A DNA stretch of 64,000 nt. Source: Puccinellia tenuiflora (taxonomy: Eukaryota; Streptophyta; Magnoliopsida; Poales; Poaceae). How positions within the stretch are numbered: the stretch's first letter is position 1; the number at the start of each line of letters is the position of its first letter. Under the pieces are notes generated by a model that worked only from the letters and a program-made list of their open reading frames with translations, ran no database searches and had not been told where the DNA came from. The position numbers and the translations under genes were made by a program. Positions 21,496 through 33,084 of this stretch are shown one piece after another. The DNA is taken from NCBI GenBank assembly GCA_012064385.1, contig QRDG01001992.1:496001-560000 (forward strand), read 5' to 3'.

Positions 21496-22757
21496 TCAAG
21501 CACACCAGTTGATGCCGAGCCCGCCGTGCGCGTCGAACTGCGCTGCCGCGGCCGCGTCGGCGACCTTGCCGTCGCCGTAGATGCACTGCCCCTGCTGGTA
21601 CTGCTGGTACCCGCCGTCGAACACGTAGTCGGACCACTTGAGCTCGTCCAGCGCCGCGCCGTAGTTGTCGGCGCCGGCGCCCCCGGCGTCCTCCGCGCAG
21701 CTGCTGATGGACCCCAGCTCCAGCCACGGCAGATGGGTGCTGCTCTGCGTCGTGGAGGACTCAAAGCCGCCGCCGCCGCTGCAGCTCGGGTTGTTGTTGT
21801 TGCAGCAATGCTCGTCCACGGTGGCGCCGGGGCTGAGGCCGGCCAACGAGTTCAGCGTGCTGGAGCTGGACGCCGACGGCATGACGACCCCGCCGCCGTG
21901 GAGCGCGTCCGCGTCCAGGTACCCGGCGAAGTCCGCCGTGTGGTCGTACCCGGACAGCGACGACAGGGACCCTGCGTCGTCGCCCCCGCTACCCCGGCCG
22001 TAAGCGTAGCTCTCCGCCGACACCAGCGGCGGCGGCATGTGCGCCTCCATCGTCGCCGCCGACAGTATCAGCTCGGCGTCGCTGAACACCGCTGCGCGGC
22101 TGAGGGCACCGTGGTTGCCGACGCCGGCCTCGGCAACCGCGGCGAGGGGCTTGTGGGTGGCGGGGTCGATGCCGCGCTGGCGGAGCTTCTTCTTGATGAA
22201 GGAGTTCCAGAAGTTCTTGACCTCGTTGTCGGTGCGGCCCGGCAGCTGCGCGGCGATCTGCGACCACTTGTTGCCGAGGATGGAGTGGAGGTGGATGATG
22301 AGGTCCTCCTCCTCCTGGGAGAAGGCGCCCCTCTTCAGGTCCGGCCGCAGGTAGTTTATCCACCGAAGCCTGCAGCTCTTCCCACACCTCTCTAGGCCTA
22401 ATATATGCAGCATCAAAGTAAACAAGTTAATTCCACCACCAAATTGGCATTCTGAACGCTAACTAATTACTAACAATTCTCTAATTAAGCTGACATATAA
22501 CTGCCATGCATATATAACTGACTAGAGCTAACTAGCGGTTGCAGCGTTTTTGTAACTTACTACTGCTGCATTGCTAGAGGAAGAGCTATCGGCTACAGTT
22601 ATCGATGTTTCGGTAGGAGGATACCTGCGATCTTGGGGACAGAGCTCCAGCAGCCGTTGCCGTACTTGGCAATGTGGTTCATCAGCTTCTCGTCTTCCTC
22701 GGGCGACCACAGGCCTCGCCGAAGCCTCTTCTTCGGCCCGCACGACCGCTTCGACAT
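21496..22757 (-). CDS. R2R3-MYB transcription factor (MYB61/MYB86-like), two exons
   Basis: Exon 1 is 22757-22625 (133 bp, the canonical first-exon length of R2R3-MYB genes). The intron is 22624-22398 (227 bp, GT...AG, phase 1). Exon 2 is 22397-21496. The product is 344 residues, a nuclear DNA-binding regulator. R2 starts at GLWSPEEDEKL and keeps its three tryptophans (GLW, GCW, LRW). R3 runs from KRGAFSQEEEDLI to NFWNSFIKKKL with Phe, Trp, Trp at the helix positions. R3 has His where the bHLH-partner motif needs Arg/Lys, so partnering with bHLH is unlikely. The text after R3 (RQRGIDPATHKPL) and a late ELKWSDYVF resemble the MYB61/MYB86 group, which is linked to cell-wall, mucilage and stomatal control in other plants; function here is inferred. 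The second family intron, inside R3, is absent. I chose MSKRSCG as the start by the exon length and family N-terminus; an in-frame ATG lies upstream at 22925. Confidence 0.92.
22398..22624 (-). other. MYB intron 1
   Basis: On the minus strand the donor is GCAG|GTATCC and the acceptor is TATTAG|GCCTAG. Splicing joins G to GC and restores a glycine codon within the R2 repeat (KIAG|LERCGK). This is the conserved first-intron position of the family. Confidence 0.9.
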
Positions 22758-23333
22758 CTTCTTGCCAATTAGTTTCGGACAAAGTCTCAGTGGTGCCGCC
22801 GCCGGCCGCCGCTGCGAGCCGCCGGCCCCGACGACGGATGCTGGCCGGCAATGGGATAATTGGCGGAGGGCTGGATGGGAGATGGAGGAGGACAAAGTGT
22901 GAGGTGGGAGTATAAAAGAGAGCACGGGCGGAAGGCGGGAGGTCGCTCTCAGGTAGGTGTCAACGAAGAGCTCCTTCTAGTCCAAGTACTGTACTGCGCT
23001 CACTCTCTCTAGTAATTCTACCTTTGGTCCGAGCGAGCCAGCAAAAGGTTTGTCGAGAATCATGGCCGTACGTGCTCTGTGCTGGCTACTAACCCTAGCT
23101 AGCTTGGCCCGTGTGTGCCGATTAGGCTAGATGATTAGGTCTCGTAACTGTCCACCCAGCTAGCTGTGGATGGTGGTAGGGCTGGTTGACTCTTTTCTGC
23201 CCCCCTGCTTTCTTGCCTCTTTCCACAGCTGAATTATTTTCACCCTTGACACACACTTTGCATCTTCCACTATATGATCCATGAATGCATGCCCCAGCTA
23301 GCTAGCTCTCTGGGACTTTGGACATTCACTTTG
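22758..23333 (-). promoter_or_regulatory. MYB 5' leader and proximal promoter
   Basis: About 575 bp lie between the chosen ATG and a retroposon insertion at 23334. The region carries an ACCTACC element (22952-22958, minus strand) and GC-rich leader-like sequence. I find no unambiguous TATA box on the minus strand; TTTATA at about 22909-22916 is a weak candidate. The retroposon may set the upstream limit of the promoter. Confidence 0.45.
22952..22958 (-). promoter_or_regulatory. AC element (ACCTACC) upstream of the MYB gene
   Basis: The heptamer reads ACCTACC on the minus strand, about 195 bp before the ATG. AC elements are known targets of R2R3-MYB factors in secondary-wall and phenylpropanoid control, and MYB61-type proteins bind them. 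Autoregulation is possible, but a 7-mer also occurs by chance. Confidence 0.35.
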
Positions 23334-24346
23334 CGTAAACATCACTTCTTTTTTTCGGAGAAAACCCTGGATCAATTACAGAGGATATCCAGTGTTACAA
23401 AGGACCTTGCAGTAAAAGAAAATTACAACGAGGCCCCAAGCTTGAGCTAACAGGAACAGAGGCGCGGGTCGAAGACGCGCCGCTGCGTCGCCATCGCCGC
23501 TCCCACCTAGAGTCGGCCAAACCTTGTTGAAAGATGACGGAGAAGTCGCAGACGGGAAGTCGTCGGCCTCGGTCACACCGTACCAGCACGCCGGAGCACC
23601 TGCAGAACTCGAAAACACCGGAGGAAGCGCAGCTCCATCCTCGTCGTCGTCGAAGAAGGAGGATCCAGGGAAAACCTTCTGTACAAACGACGGCCAACGG
23701 CAGGAACAGACACCACCACCAGCACACGCCGCCACCCTCAGCACCCCATGACAGGACCAGAAGAAACCCTGCCAAGACGAAGCAGGATGCAAGAGACAGA
23801 ACTCCACACTCCAGCCACCGCCTTCGCCACGGGGGCCGAGCCAGGAGACACCCAACGTCGAACGCGCCACGGCGAGGTCCAGGAGAATTCCGTCGCAGCA
23901 GGGAAAGCGCGCCGACATCAGCCACCCCGCCGGTAGCACCACCACAACCAACTCGCCACCGGCCGGGACCAAAACAACTCGCAAGACCAGCCGATCTGCG
24001 AGCACCAAAACGCCGCCAGCTCCCCGACGAAGCAGACGACCACGCCGGAGAAGGGGAAGAGCAGCGACGACCTTATTCACCACCGACGGCATCTCCACCT
24101 TCAGCACACCGCCGGCCAGAAACCCTACCCCTAACCTACTATCTACAAGCCTCCGGCACAGATCCGGGGCCCCTCCACACTCCCACAGCCGCCGCAGCAG
24201 CCGGAGAGGGGAGAGGCCGCAGATCTGGCCGTCGGCGGCGAGAAAACCTGGGGGCGCCCTGTTTCCGCCTCGCTCCCTACTGTAGCAGGGGAACGGGGAA
24301 GGAAGTCGACCGATTATCTAAGCGTTCTACGTAAACATCACTTCTT
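23334..24346 (-). mobile_element. GC-rich non-LTR retroposon with 17-bp TSD
   Basis: The insert is 23351-24329 (979 bp), bounded by the exact 17-bp duplication cgtaaacatcacttctt at 23334-23350 and 24330-24346. On the minus strand it ends in a 7-base A run next to the left duplication, so it is a minus-strand retroposon made by target-primed reverse transcription. It holds no reverse transcriptase motif. Overlapping GC-rich frames (for example 23376-24107 minus) have no known domain. It is a non-autonomous or 5'-truncated LINE-type copy, and it lies about 575 bp upstream of the MYB start. Confidence 0.8.
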
Positions 24347-25297
24347 GATGCTACACAAGTTATCTGGAACGCAAGCAATCGATCGATCAACACGGCAACA
24401 TGTCCCGTCCTCGCTCATCGATCTCATGTGTTCATCTCCACCACGCAATGGATTGTGAAGTCTAAATGATGTGTTAATTTTCTTACATCTCGATTGTTCA
24501 TCTTGCTAAAATTGCACACTTTCCTCATTGCGCAAATTTAGTCAAAGTAACTGTATTTGTACCTAAAAATCGCACTGTTAGGGTACGTAATACTGCCCAA
24601 ATTATACGTAGTAACGTTTTACTGATCGGCATATAGGAAAACACACACGCAAAAAAATAGTAGGGTACGTAGAGAAAGGGCCAAATGTACATGTGGGAAT
24701 TTGGAGACACTCCAGCAAAGCATGCACGTACTGCGTGTGGACGAGAGGGCATTGCAATCATGACCACATGTCATTAATCAAACATCTTTACCTTTTCTAG
24801 TAGCGATGTGCAGGCGTGCAGCACAATCAAACTATTCTAATATATACGGTGATTGCCCAAATGTACGGATTCGTGTGATCCCCCGCCTGTTGCCACAGCG
24901 ATCCAGGATTTTTTATATGGAACAGATCATCGGGTAGATCATTTTCCCTTGCAGAGAACCGGTCACCAGCCACTAGTTAGTAACCTCGTGACAACGAAGG
25001 AGATATAGCACACGTGCCTTATGCACCGACAGGATTCCCTGTTTGTGTGCATGAAATGTTAAATTCACGCTACAAAATGGATGCCATCTGCATCAACTGC
25101 CATCGACCCGTCATACTCGCCACACCTCGACGCTCGTTTTCTTGTTCGTTTTAACTATGAGACCCACACGGCAACATGAAGCATAGTCCACTAAAGCACA
25201 CGGATGCCGTACAAACCGAGCGCGGATGATGATGATGATGAGTTTGAGCTTGGCAGAGGAGAGTCGAGACATCAAATTTGTCAGGGTAGCTAGGATT
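24347..25297. other. Intergenic, nothing recognised
   Basis: About 950 bp without coding or transposon signature. A short GAT microsatellite (about 25224-25240) is the only simple repeat. Confidence 0.5.
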
Positions 25298-26896
25298 CAG
25301 CACTACTTGAATCCACTCATATGCCGAGTATTAGAAATACTCGGTCAACAGTTTGTCGAGTGTTACATTCGGTAAAACGAACTCAGCTTACAAGGCCCCG
25401 CGTCGTCAAAGCCATATTTGCCAGTGTGTTTTTCAGATGCTCAGAAGAGATTTTCGTACAATGTTTCTTAAATAAAGGGTGAAGAATATCGACGGATTCC
25501 AATCCATTAACCGAGTGTGGACACTCGGTAAAGTCGATGCCACGTGGTTTATGTTTTCCGAGTACCACGCTGGAGGCACTCGGAAAAGGCTCGAGCAGGA
25601 ACAAAGAAAATAAGGTGCCTTCGGGGCACTGCTGCCCCGCATCCCGGTTGGTGAGAAGGAGGAGCGGTGTGGTCGATTCTCTCCTGGGCGCCTCGCTGCC
25701 GCTCGTCGACCTCCAGAGGCCGCCCTCCTTTGGAAAAAGGAGGAGGAGGGGTTGGCTGCACTTTTATTTCCGACCATCCCACTTGGCGAGGAGGCGGTCG
25801 CCAGCATTGTTGGTGAAGCGCGGAGCGTAGCCCCGGAACGATGGTGGCGGCGAAGTGCATCAAAGCTAAGGAGGAATAGGGCGGGCCACCAAGGGTGAAG
25901 AAGGTGGTGGCGGCGAGGACGGCACGGCAGAGGACATGTTGGACGGCGCGGTGAGGTCGGCACAATGGAGGAGCTCGCGAATGAAGATGGAGGAGCGTGT
26001 CGGAGTTGCCCACGCGCGTGGTCTGGCTCCATGTCTCCTCTGTGGTCGTGTCTGAGAGTGATATGGACAAAATAGAGAATAAGTTGAGAAAATATAGAGG
26101 GAGAGCCCTTGGATCTACGAAAATCGTGTGGGGTTCGATCTGTGCCACGTTATCGATTTGTGCCCCTCCACCCAACAAATCAGAACTCTTCGTGTGGATT
26201 GTGTTTTTTCTCTCTTTGTTGAGTATTTCCTATATAACACCCGGCAAACATATTTTTCTCTAGTTTTCTTTTGTTTCCTTTTATTATTTTTTAATTTTTA
26301 TATTGCATGGTACTTTATTTCTCCAACTAGTAGACATAACAGGATTGTGTGATGAAGGATTGCATTTTTAGAACTTATATTCATTTTATTTTATTTTTTT
26401 CCAAAACATGATCAAAATGACCGACATGGCTACTCATAGCAAGGGGTTGAATTTTTCAGAATTATCAAAGTTTCTTATATATAATGAGTACTTTTGTCAC
26501 CTAAAATGTTTTTATATAAATAACGAGCAAGGCATAGCACACTTAATGCTCAAATTTGAATTGCTTTTGTGAAATCGTATAAAGTCATTTAATTGGGCAA
26601 AAGTAGCTAGAAAGTTTGAAAATCTATAAAATCTGGAAACTAGCCACCAAATATGGTCTACTTTGTTTGAAAATTGGTACAATTTCTCACCATTATTTTT
26701 GGAAAATTATTTTTTGTACAAAAAGGTTGAAGCCCTAGTTCGAAATATTGTTTGGAATGACAATATGTACTTCTTTAACAAATTTAGGCACATTATATGA
26801 TATTAAACTATACACATATATGGCCATGATGATAGTCATCTAGCTTGAATGTCATGACTGATATAGATTGTGCCAATATTCTTGGGTCCTTGTATA

Positions 26897-27491
26897 TACT
26901 CCCTCCGTTCCCGGATATTCACTTTGGCACCCGGGTGCACCTGCACCCGGTTTGCTTTTGAATTTTTCAAATTTTGAAAATGCTTCGGAAAAATCTGCAA
27001 AAAATTGTGCATGTACCTGACCATGTTGCGCACCACCATGTTTTTTTTCGAGCCGAAATGACATAGTATGCTCCCTGTACAAAAATGACAAATTTCCTGT
27101 CAGATTTGAGATCCAAAATTTGAATTTTCTGACAGGAAATTTGTCATTTTTGTACAGGGAGCATACTATGTCATTTCGGCTCGAAAAAAAACATGGTGGT
27201 GCGCAACATGGTCAGGTACATGCATGATTTTTTTCGGAATTTTTTGATAAGTTTTCAATTTGCTAATTTTTTTCGAATATACCGGGAGCATATGCTCCCG
27301 GGAGCCAAAACGCTGCTCTCCTCCGTTCCATAGTATAATATGTTTTAGGTGTTTCACATGTTGTCTAGATTCGAACTAAAACGAATGGAAAGAGAGTGAA
27401 TATATACACTAAAACATGTCTAGATACATGTGGTCCAAATGTGAACGTGGAAAAAGTATAAAACATCTTATATTATGTAACGGAGGGAGTA
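26897..27491. mobile_element. Stowaway MITE interrupted by another MITE
   Basis: TA at 26897-26898 followed by CTCCCTCCGTTCC starts the element; gtaacggagggag followed by TA (27490-27491) ends it. Removing the 26912-27329 insertion and one duplicate leaves about 173 bp, a normal Stowaway size. Confidence 0.85.
26912..27319. mobile_element. Foldback MITE with 97-bp perfect arms (Mutator-like by TSD)
   Basis: A 408-bp insert flanked by cctccgttcc at 26902-26911 and 27320-27329; a 9-10 bp duplication suggests a Mutator-like origin. The imperfect ends (ttggcacccgggtgca and, reversed, ttggctcccgggagca) lead into arms 27008-27104 and 27128-27224 that are exact reverse complements over 97 bp, with a 23-base loop. 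There is no coding capacity. A transcript would form a long hairpin suitable for small-RNA processing. Confidence 0.85.
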
Positions 27492-27799
27492 TTTGTTAGC
27501 TCCCTCCAAGAAAAACCTTTTTTTTAGAGTGTCTCCAAGAAAAATCTTAAAATTTAAAAATCTTGAAAATCAAAATTAGCACATTCATTTTATTTATTTA
27601 TTATTCTTTGCCGAATGTCTTAAGGAAACTACTTGGCAAATCATAGGCTATGCACCTATTTGTCCAGTGTCCCCTTTTCTCCGAGTGTTGTCGCCATATA
27701 CTCGGTAAAGCCGTAAAGGGCTTGTTTGCCGACTGCCCGATGAATTACACTCGGCAAACAGCCTGGCACTCGGCGTACAACATTTTTCCTGCAGTGCAG

Positions 27800-28749
27800 T
27801 GTTACACACAAAATCGGAAGCATCCCTAGTCGATCACCTCCTTCATTAATTTTGAGATGCTTAATTAATCATTCCATGGTTCATTATATAATCCACGTTT
27901 GAAACAGCAGCATGATCTAATAATGAGGTCACTATTTGGAAATCTACAGCAACAAGTGTGCAAATCGCCGGGGACCAGTAACTTAAACTCTACAGCTACG
28001 TGTGCATGCATTAAACCCTGCGTCGACATGTCACCCTCAACGTACGTTACGCACTGCACACGAGTACGCTCGTACCAGTCGATCATACTGTATGCGTCTA
28101 AAGCAAAAAAAAATGAATTTCATTGCTATGTATATCAAGTATTCATGCTTGTTATCTTTTTAGATATATTTTTTAAATGGTATGCCGACGTTCTGATAAC
28201 CCGATACTCCTAATTGGTTGGATCAGATAATTCCAGATAAATTTGGCTTGCTAATAAGTACAGAATTGTGTTGTCTATGTCTCTAAAAGCAGTAGTTTGT
28301 TTCATCAGCTTGCTTATATTTTCTTGTGGCAAGTTGATATGAATCAGCTCGCTAGCTACATTATTCGTACGAATTGAAAACAATATACCCTGTTCATATA
28401 TGCAGGACCCTACAGAGAGTTAAAGTTTGCTTGATGCCAAGGGGAAACAACTAACAAGCCATTTGTCAATACGCCTGGCTTGGGCTAGTTAACTAGTAGC
28501 TCAAATTCATGAACGCGAGCTAGTTAGCAATGTAATTACACCCCAATAATTGAATGCTTCGGATTCTCTTGATCAAAAATGGAGCTGGCACTCGGGGTGA
28601 TCGAGGACGTAATGCATGTTAGGTGCCGCAATTATGCGCACATTATTGAGTTTGCAAATTGCAAATGGTACCTAGCCATGGGGAACTTGTAACCGCTAAT
28701 CATTGAGACCCTACGATCATATGATCAACTTAGTGAAAATAGTAAAGCG
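27800..28749. other. Intergenic, nothing recognised
   Basis: AT-rich DNA between the small CACTA element and the retroposon at 28766. I see no coding, RNA or repeat feature. Confidence 0.5.
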
Positions 28750-30138
28750 TCAAAACACCGAGAAAGGTCGGCTGATCAAAAGGCAGTACTGTGACCAGGA
28801 AAAGAAACGTCTCGCGGCTGGTCGCCCGCGCCACCGGCTTCCTCGCAAGCACTCCCTCCCCTGCTCTTCTCCTTCGCCGTCGTCGGCGTGCGGCGCTGGC
28901 GGCGGCGGACCTCTGCTTCTACCCTCTCGGTGTCTCCCTCGCGTGGGGCGGCGCGGCGCCAGGAGGTGCGTTCAGGCGGAGGTGGTCCGGCTCTACGGCG
29001 GCGGGGCTCCCTGCGCTGCGGGTGGTGAGGGCGGCGGTGGCGCCGCCGTTGGTGGCATGGTGGCCAGGGGCGCGTTGACCAGGGCCCTGCATGCCCAGAT
29101 CTGGGCCCGTCGAGCTCGATCTGGGTCAGGGCGGGCCAGGCTCGAGCCTGCCACCCGGTTTGACTGAGTTCCGAAGCCGGTGACGGGAGTGACGGCGACG
29201 ATGCCGCGCCTGCTGCAGCGTGGCGGCGGGAGCTTCACGGACCCGCCTGGGTCCGGCCGGGCCTTTTGGAGCTGAACTAGAGGATGGCGGCAACACTGGC
29301 CTACGTGCAGCAGCGTGGGGGCGGAGACTTCACAGGCTCATCCAGGGCCCGGCCGGGCCTGCCCGGCCTGGTGTGTCTCTGCTGCCGCGTCCGGTCGGCA
29401 CCCGCCTATGGCGGTGGAGGATGTCCTCCAGGTGGTTGTGTTGCTGCCGCCCTCCGTCTCCAATGGTGGCCTGGTGTGCTCTCGCCTGCGTCCGGTCGGC
29501 TACCATCTATGGCGGTGGAGGATGGTCCCTCCCGCGCGGGTGTGGTACTGCCGCTCTTGTCTATGGCAGGTTATTCTCAGTTCAGTCGGCCTCGCAGCTC
29601 TTGCCATGGTGATACGACGATGGTGACTTCAATTCCGTGGTGGCGTTTGTTGGTGGGCGGCAAGATGGGTTGAGCGCTTCGAATTGTCCACAGATGTGGT
29701 TTGGGGGGGGGGGGGGGGATCGGGAGAAATCCCTGTCATCTTGACACCGATGCGCTGACGCTCGTGAGTGTCGCTGGTCCTTCTTGAAGGGCGTCGGATG
29801 TAGCCCTCCCACTATCTATCGCGTACCGGGGGAAACCCTAGGACCAGTCCGGGCAGCAGCGCGTCGTCGTTTACCTTCTTGGAGGTGTTGCTTGGTAGGC
29901 GGCGATTCGGAGTGTTGGAATCGTGGTGGGAATCCGCTGGAGAGGACGCAGCGGTTGCGAGTCACTTTTGTTTTCGTGGATCCGCCAATGCCGGCATTGT
30001 TTTTCTCTTGTTTTTTCGCTTTATTTTCTTTTGGTCTTGATTGTGCTGTTGGCCCCAGCAGTGGTCTCAAAGTTGTATCGGGTGGTTGCTATATTAATAT
30101 AGCAGGGCGCAAGCCTATTTCTTCAAAACACCGAGAAA
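28750..30138 (+). mobile_element. GC-rich non-LTR retroposon with 16-bp TSD
   Basis: The insert is 28766-30122 (1357 bp), bounded by the exact 16-bp duplication tcaaaacaccgagaaa at 28750-28765 and 30123-30138. Inside are imperfect direct repeats (cgtccggtcggc then atggcggtggaggatg, near 29388 and 29487), a run of 16 G (29703-29718), and a 16-bp perfect palindrome gctatattaatatagc (30088-30103) close to the 3' end. It has no poly(A) tail and no reverse transcriptase. Orientation is taken as plus from the T-rich 3' region and from similarity to LINE-like 3' ends, which is from memory and unverified. Confidence 0.75.
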
Positions 30139-31170
30139 ATATCCATGCAAATACAAGATGCTTAGAAACATGTACATGTGAAAACTGAGTAATTATGTTT
30201 AATTTCTAAGTTTCAGAAAACAATAAGAAGTTAAGCTATAGCAAACTGTTGTATAGAGATTCTTGAAATTAAAAAGTAAGTATGGATCAAACATAATTAA
30301 TGCTACTTACCAATTTGCATGTATGTGATCTCGTCTATCTCTCCAAATGTCTGATTTTTTTCATATTATTTTTTTAAAATAGAAATATTTTGTGCTTAGT
30401 AGTAAATATATTACCGAAATTTGTTTGCTATTTTTCATTCTATGTATTTTGTTACATATATCGGACATGATATAAACAGAGATCATGCATAAATTATTCA
30501 TTCACCTTAACAAAAACGCAATCGACAATTTTATGGACACAAAAAGGCCATTCATAAGCACAATTATCCAACCGATTTTGTCTTTCATACATTTCCTCCT
30601 TCTTGATTTATTTATTTTTGCATATTTTCACATGTTCACCGAATTTAGAATTCGCCTATATGTGATACTCTGTTGTAATATTTTCCAATCTTCCATGCTC
30701 TACGTAGTTTTGTGAAGCTTGGTATAGCACTAACACTAAATGAACATATATCATTGTACTGCTGCAATATGGTTTCAATAGAAAATGTAAACTAAGTAAT
30801 TAACGCAACTTCACACGTGATAAAATTTAATACTCCACCATTGTTGCAACTTCAACTAAGTAGAGGCAACATTACATTTCCAAGCCTATAGAAAACTGTA
30901 AGTGCAACGTTGATTACGCCACAATGAAGACCAACTAGTATTAATTTGTGCAAGCAGTGGTTTGCTTTGCTTTGCTTTACGAAGAGCCATGCTAATGTAG
31001 CATGTAGCGTATACTATATTAATTCTGACATAGTGATTACGGAAAGGAACATGTCACCAACTATAGTGGAGTACTAATTAATCAACTGAATCAATAGGAG
31101 CACAACAGTGTTGATTACGATTACAAGGACACGTGAGGTGAAATATGCCACAAATATTCAATTAGCTAGC
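30139..31170. other. Intergenic AT-rich DNA, nothing recognised
   Basis: About 1 kb of AT-rich sequence. A 76-codon frame at 30485-30715 is hydrophobic but has no support as a gene. Confidence 0.5.
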
Positions 31171-32052
31171 TGATGACCCATAAGTGTAGGGGATCGCAAC
31201 AGTATTCGAGAGAAGTAAAACCCAAATTTATTGATTCGACATAAGGGGAGCCAAAGTATATTTATAAGTCTTAACAGTTGAGTTGTCAATTACACCACAT
31301 CTGAAAAGGAACTCACTTTGTGCAATTTATCAGTACTAACAGTGATATAGTAATAACAGTAGAACAGTAACAGCAGTAGTAAAATTATAGCAGCAAACGC
31401 TGACAGCAAAAGTAGCAGGATTAAAAGCACCGCAGGTATAGGGACAGATAGACGGGCGTTGCATGAATAAGATATCTCATGTAATAATTATAATAGGGCA
31501 CAATGCAAAAAAATAATAATAAATCATCCAAGTATCAATCAATCATAGGCATGTATTCCTAATTTAGCCGAACGTGCTTGCAATAAGAAATTGTGCGGCA
31601 TCTTTTGTCCTGCCATCCGGTTTCAGCCGGGCCAATAATGGAACTATTGGCAATTAAGGTGTTCCTTTTAACAGAACACCGGAGCAAAGCATTAACATAC
31701 GGTGAATACATGTAATCCTCAAGTTGCTACCCTTTCGCTTTGATACTCCAATTTGTCACTTTCGGGTCGCCGGTTCCGGACAACAACGGGTGTATACAAC
31801 TAGTAGATATGATCCAAAGCGTCAATTATATTCATGAAAACATAACGTGTTCAGATCTGAAATCATGGCACTCGGGCCCTAGTGTTAAGCATTAAGCACA
31901 ACTAGTTGCAACAATGACGATTAACACAAATAGGGGATACTACACATCATGCCCTAACAATCTAGCATCTAATTACATGAGTGGTCTTATTCAACCCCTT
32001 CCATCCCCTTGCCTACAGCACGGAACTACCGAAAGAACAAACTATGCCGAGA
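31171..32052 (-). repeat. Truncated Gypsy-type LTR
   Basis: The plus strand opens with tgatgacccataagtgta and matches the LTR at 11729 onward (ggggatcgca, tttattgattcgaca, then the catccggtttc and gccgggccaat stretch). Only the 3' part of the LTR is present. It is cut where the next LTR begins at 32053. Confidence 0.65.
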
Positions 32053-33084
32053 TGTCGCCTAGAGGGGGGGTGAATAGGCGATTAAAACTTTTCCGGTTAA
32101 AGGCTTGATAATTGCGGAATAAAACTATGTGTTTAAATTAACAAGCCAACAACCTAATATGCTAGGTTCACCTATATGCACCAACAACTTATGCTAAGCA
32201 AGGCAAGCAACATGGTGATAGTAAGATATAAAACTTCAAGCACGAAGGCTATCACAATGTAAATTGCATAAGCAAAAGCTCGGGTATAGAAATAACCGAG
32301 GCACGCGGAGACGAGGATGTATTCCTGAGTTCCTCCTTGTTAAGGGAGTACGTCTCGTTGGAGGGGTGTGAGCTCGCCACAAGAGGCCTACTCAAGATGC
32401 CATAAAGGCCTCACCCTATTCTCCGAGGAACCGCACCCAAGGGTTTGGTTCACCTTCCACTATCGGAATCCTTCAAGGCGGAATCCGAAGCCTTTACAAC
32501 GATATTGGGGCACACACCCACAACCAAATTGGGGGCTCCCAAATCTTCGCGAAGCTTCACAACTCGAAGTCTTCGCGAATCCTCAAACCGTCTAGGGTAC
32601 ACAATGCACCCAAGAGGCACAGAGCTCTTGGAAACACAATGCACCCAAGAGTAATAAGCTTCTCAACGTCAATCCCACGAATCTTCGTGGAGAGCACAAC
32701 CCAATGCAACTAATGCAAAAGGCAAGAACACACCTAGTGGTCAAATCCTTCTCTCTAAAATCCAACCAAAGCAACTAATGCTATGGAGGCATTTAGGAGG
32801 AAGAACAAAGAGGAGAAACACTAAGAACTCCAAAATCTAGATCTACTAGGTTCCCCTCACTTAGAGGAGGAATGGATTGGTGGAAAGCTAGATCTAGATC
32901 TCCTCTCTTGTTTCCCTAACAATGGGCAAGAATCATTGGAGGGAAGTAGATGAATCAAACTCTCAAGATGTGCAACAATGGAGTAGAGAGAGAGAAAAAG
33001 GTTCAAAATTGCTTGTTAAACCATTGGGGAAGAAAAGCCCCTTTAAATAGGTGCCTTGAGAATCTGGCCGTTGGGCTCAGATTC

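Larger units (their letters stand above)
25298..27799. mobile_element. Small non-autonomous CACTA transposon, TSD CAG
   Basis: The element spans 25301-27796 and is flanked by CAG at 25298-25300 and 27797-27799. The left end is CACTACTTGAA; the right end, reversed, is CACTGCAGGAAAA. Subterminal copies of the CGAGTG/CACTCGG motif cluster at 25320-25580 and 27610-27790 in both orientations, as in CACTA transposase-binding regions. No transposase is visible. A GC-rich internal block (25540-26120) may be captured genic DNA, but I cannot name a source. A Stowaway MITE with its own insertion lies inside. Confidence 0.8.

Noticed and set aside
21526..22395. 289-codon plus-strand frame over the MYB exon
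   Set aside because: Antisense shadow created by high GC at third codon positions of the MYB gene.
23534..24334. 266-codon plus-strand frame in the retroposon
   Set aside because: It opposes the element's orientation, is Arg/Pro/His-rich low complexity, and crosses the target-duplication edge.
25433..26178. Two overlapping minus-strand frames (199 and 209 codons) inside the small CACTA
   Set aside because: No recognisable domain; composition-driven. A captured gene fragment remains possible but unsupported.
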